Of a stretch of 12,550 nt of DNA, positions 10,933 through 12,550 are shown piece after piece. The translations under genes and the position numbers were made by a program. The notes below the pieces were generated by a model, which searched no databases, was not told the origin of the DNA, and was given only the letters and a program-made list of their open reading frames with translations. Numbering within the stretch: position 1 is the stretch's first letter; each line of letters starts with the position of its first letter. The stretch is from Paenibacillus sp. FSL H7-0331 (GTDB taxonomy: Bacteria > Bacillota > Bacilli > Paenibacillales > NBRC-103111), in contig NZ_MRTH01000078.1 of NCBI RefSeq assembly GCF_001956045.1, positions 1-12,550 of the forward strand, given 5' to 3'.

Positions 10933-12550
10933 ATGAATAGAAAAGTAAAGCAGACTAATCTTAAATTATTTAGTTCCATGCTGGGGATGCTGATTTTTTT
11001 GTCAGGTATAGCCTATATGGGCGCACCAATGGTTGCACAAGCGGCGGCTGAACAATGGGTTGATGTAGGCTCCGCCGGTTTTTCGGCAGGTGGTGCAGTA
11101 TCTACAAGTATAGCCATCGACAGCAGCGGCACACCTTATGTTGTGTATCAGGATGGGGGTAACGGCTATAAAGCAACCGTCATGAAATATAACGGAAGCT
11201 CATGGGAGAATGTAGGCTCCGCTGGTTTTTCGTCAGGTAGTGTAGAATCTACAAGTATTGCCATCGACAGCAGCGGCACACTCTATGTTGTGTATAGGGA
11301 CTTAGGTAACGGGAATAAAGCAACCGTCATGAAATATAACGGAGGCTCATGGGATAATGTAGGCTCCGTCGGTTTTTCGGCAGGTAGTGTGGAATCTATA
11401 AGTATAGCCATCGACAGCAGCGGCACGCCTTATGTTGTGTATATTGATGTGGGTAATGACTATAAAGCAACCGTCATGAAATATAACGGAAGCTCATGGG
11501 AGAATGTAGGCTCCGCCGGTTTTACGTCAGGTGAGGCAAGTTATACAAGTATAGCTATCGACAGCAGCGGTACGCCCTATGTTGTGTATATGGATGGGAA
11601 TAACAGCTTTAAAGCAACCGTCATGAAATACAATGGGAGCTCGTGGGAGAATGTAGGCTCCGCCGGGTTCTCGTCAAGTAGTGTAACTTACACAACTATA
11701 GCCATTGGCGGCAACGGCATGCCCTATGTTGTGTATAAGGATTTTGGTAACAGCAATAAAGCAACAGTCATGAAATATAACGGAAGCTCGTGGGTGAATG
11801 TAGGCTCCGCCGGTTTTTCGTCAGGTGGTGCAAGTTATACAAATATAGCCATCGACAGCAGCGGCACGCCCTATGTTGTGTATATTGATGGGGGTAACAG
11901 CAATAAAGCAACCGTCATGAAATATAACGGAAGCTCGTGGGTGAATGTAGGCTCCGCCGGTTTTTCGGCAGGTACTGCATATTTTACAAGTATAGCCATC
12001 AACAGCAGCGGCACGCCCTATATTGCGTATCAGAATATAAGTAACAGCAGTAAAGCAACCGTCATGAAGCTTACAAAGACATACACTGTAACGTATGACG
12101 GCAACGTCGCTTCGTCCGGCAGCGTGCCGACGGACAGCAGTACCTATCACGACGGAGGTACGGCCACGATTCTGGGCAACACGTTAGGCTTAGTGAAAAC
12201 GGGCTACAAGTTCGCGGGTTGGAATACGAAGGCGGACGGAACCGGAACGGATTATGTAGCTGATGACTCGATCAGCATAGGCTCAGCCGATGTGACACTG
12301 TACGCGAAGTGGGCAATTAATGCCACAATGCCAAACATTACTACGCAGCCGACGGGCGCAACGGCGAATGAAGGCGCCAACGCACCTCTGAACGTAGCAG
12401 CTACGGTGAGTGACGGGGGGACGCTGAGCTACCAATGGTATAGCAACACGACCATGAGCAATAGCGGTGGCACAGCAATCAGCGGCGCCATGAGTGCATC
12501 GTATGCAGCGCCGACAACAACGGCGGGAACGACATACTACTATGTCGTCG
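10933..12550 (+). CDS. Large secreted repeat protein (beta-propeller-like repeats, Listeria-Bacteroides repeat, Ig-like domain), 3' end beyond the window
   Basis: The open frame runs for at least 539 codons. Residues 1-37 are a signal peptide (basic NRKVKQTNLK, hydrophobic MLGMLIFLSGIAYMGAP, likely cut after AQA). Residues 42-384 hold seven tandem 49-residue units with the pattern W-[ED]-N-V-G-S-A-G-F, IAIDSSGTPYVVY and KATVMKYNGSS. Residues 383-460 are a Listeria-Bacteroides repeat (Flg_new type): YTVTYDGN, VKTGYKFAGWNTKADG and LYAKW. From about 465 a bacterial Ig-like domain follows (ITTQPTGATANEG, LSYQWYSN, TTTAGTTYYYV) and is cut by the window end. Such proteins are exported and often anchored by S-layer homology or similar C-terminal domains; none is visible here. 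The ATG follows GGGAG at about 10 bases. A role in surface binding or carbohydrate recognition is plausible but unproven. Confidence 0.9.
   Translation, partial: MNRKVKQTNLKLFSSMLGMLIFLSGIAYMGAPMVAQAAAEQWVDVGSAGFSAGGAVSTSIAIDSSGTPYVVYQDGGNGYKATVMKYNGSSWENVGSAGFSSGSVESTSIAIDSSGTLYVVYRDLGNGNKATVMKYNGGSWDNVGSVGFSAGSVESISIAIDSSGTPYVVYIDVGNDYKATVMKYNGSSWENVGSAGFTSGEASYTSIAIDSSGTPYVVYMDGNNSFKATVMKYNGSSWENVGSAGFSSSSVTYTTIAIGGNGMPYVVYKDFGNSNKATVMKYNGSSWVNVGSAGFSSGGASYTNIAIDSSGTPYVVYIDGGNSNKATVMKYNGSSWVNVGSAGFSAGTAYFTSIAINSSGTPYIAYQNISNSSKATVMKLTKTYTVTYDGNVASSGSVPTDSSTYHDGGTATILGNTLGLVKTGYKFAGWNTKADGTGTDYVADDSISIGSADVTLYAKWAINATMPNITTQPTGATANEGANAPLNVAATVSDGGTLSYQWYSNTTMSNSGGTAISGAMSASYAAPTTTAGTTYYYVV
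11056..12084 (+). repeat. Seven tandem 147-bp repeats inside the surface protein gene
   Basis: The marker GTAGGCTCC recurs at 11065, 11212, 11359, 11506, 11653, 11800 and 11947, an exact 147-base period (49 codons) with no indel. The blocks coding IAIDSSGTPYVVY and KATVMKYNGSSW are nearly identical at DNA level. The variable parts are the 5-6 codons after AGFS and the codons between VVY and KATVMK. Unit five is the most divergent (IAIGGNGMPYVVY). Confidence 0.95.

Noticed and set aside
11056..12084. CRISPR-like or satellite array
   Set aside because: The period of 147 bases is exactly in frame and the units encode conserved protein motifs, so these are coding repeats.
11821..12150. 109-codon minus-strand ORF within the repeat gene
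   Set aside because: It is the antisense shadow of the 147-base repeats; its own apparent repeats follow from the plus-strand period.

Overview
The window looks like a chromosomal segment of a low-to-moderate-GC Gram-positive of the Bacillales, most likely Paenibacillus or a close relative. Reasons are the strong AAGGAGG-type ribosome binding sites, the use of TTG and GTG starts, families such as DUF896/YnzC, HxlR and the short YtrA-type GntR regulator, and a secreted protein with Listeria-Bacteroides and Ig-like domains. This is inferred from style and families, not from a marker gene. No rRNA, tRNA, CRISPR array, insertion sequence or phage gene was seen.

Layout. (1) 101-844 (-) is a TauE/SafE-type membrane exporter. 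(2) 1281-2123 (+) is a minimal nucleotidyltransferase. (3) 2282-3678 (-) is a two-gene operon of a haloalkane-dehalogenase-like alpha/beta hydrolase and a RibD_C/DHFR-like reductase, divergent from an HxlR regulator at 3820-4182 (+). (4) 4215-4590 is a decayed stretch. (5) 4593-6670 (+) holds a DUF896 small protein, an NAD(P)H-dependent FMN reductase and a non-housekeeping GAPDH. The promoters of the first two carry the same TATCTT...AAGATA palindrome, so the block looks like one regulon; a very long hairpin terminator closes it. (6) 6877-7642 (+) is a graveyard: a GNAT acetyltransferase broken by two frameshifts, a second frameshifted remnant and REP-like hairpins. (7) 7800-9963 (-) is a GntR-ABC ATPase-ABC permease operon with overlapping genes and a clear promoter, followed by a truncated membrane-protein fragment. 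(8) 10078-10905 holds two small damaged or doubtful ORFs. (9) 10933-12550 (+) is the 5' part of a large secreted protein with seven exact 49-residue repeats, probably a seven-bladed beta-propeller, then a Listeria-Bacteroides repeat and an Ig-like domain. It runs off the window.

How the parts fit. Two blocks point to reactive-small-molecule handling: the HxlR-controlled hydrolase/reductase pair, whose regulator has the N-terminal cysteine typical of redox/electrophile sensors, and the FMN reductase/GAPDH block, whose operators resemble quinone-responsive MarR-type boxes. The GAPDH lacks the second cysteine of the usual SCTTNC motif, which suggests, as inference only, an isoform tolerant of thiol stress. 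I see no entirely new system. The twin-operator FMN reductase/GAPDH regulon and the repeat protein are the most interesting parts.
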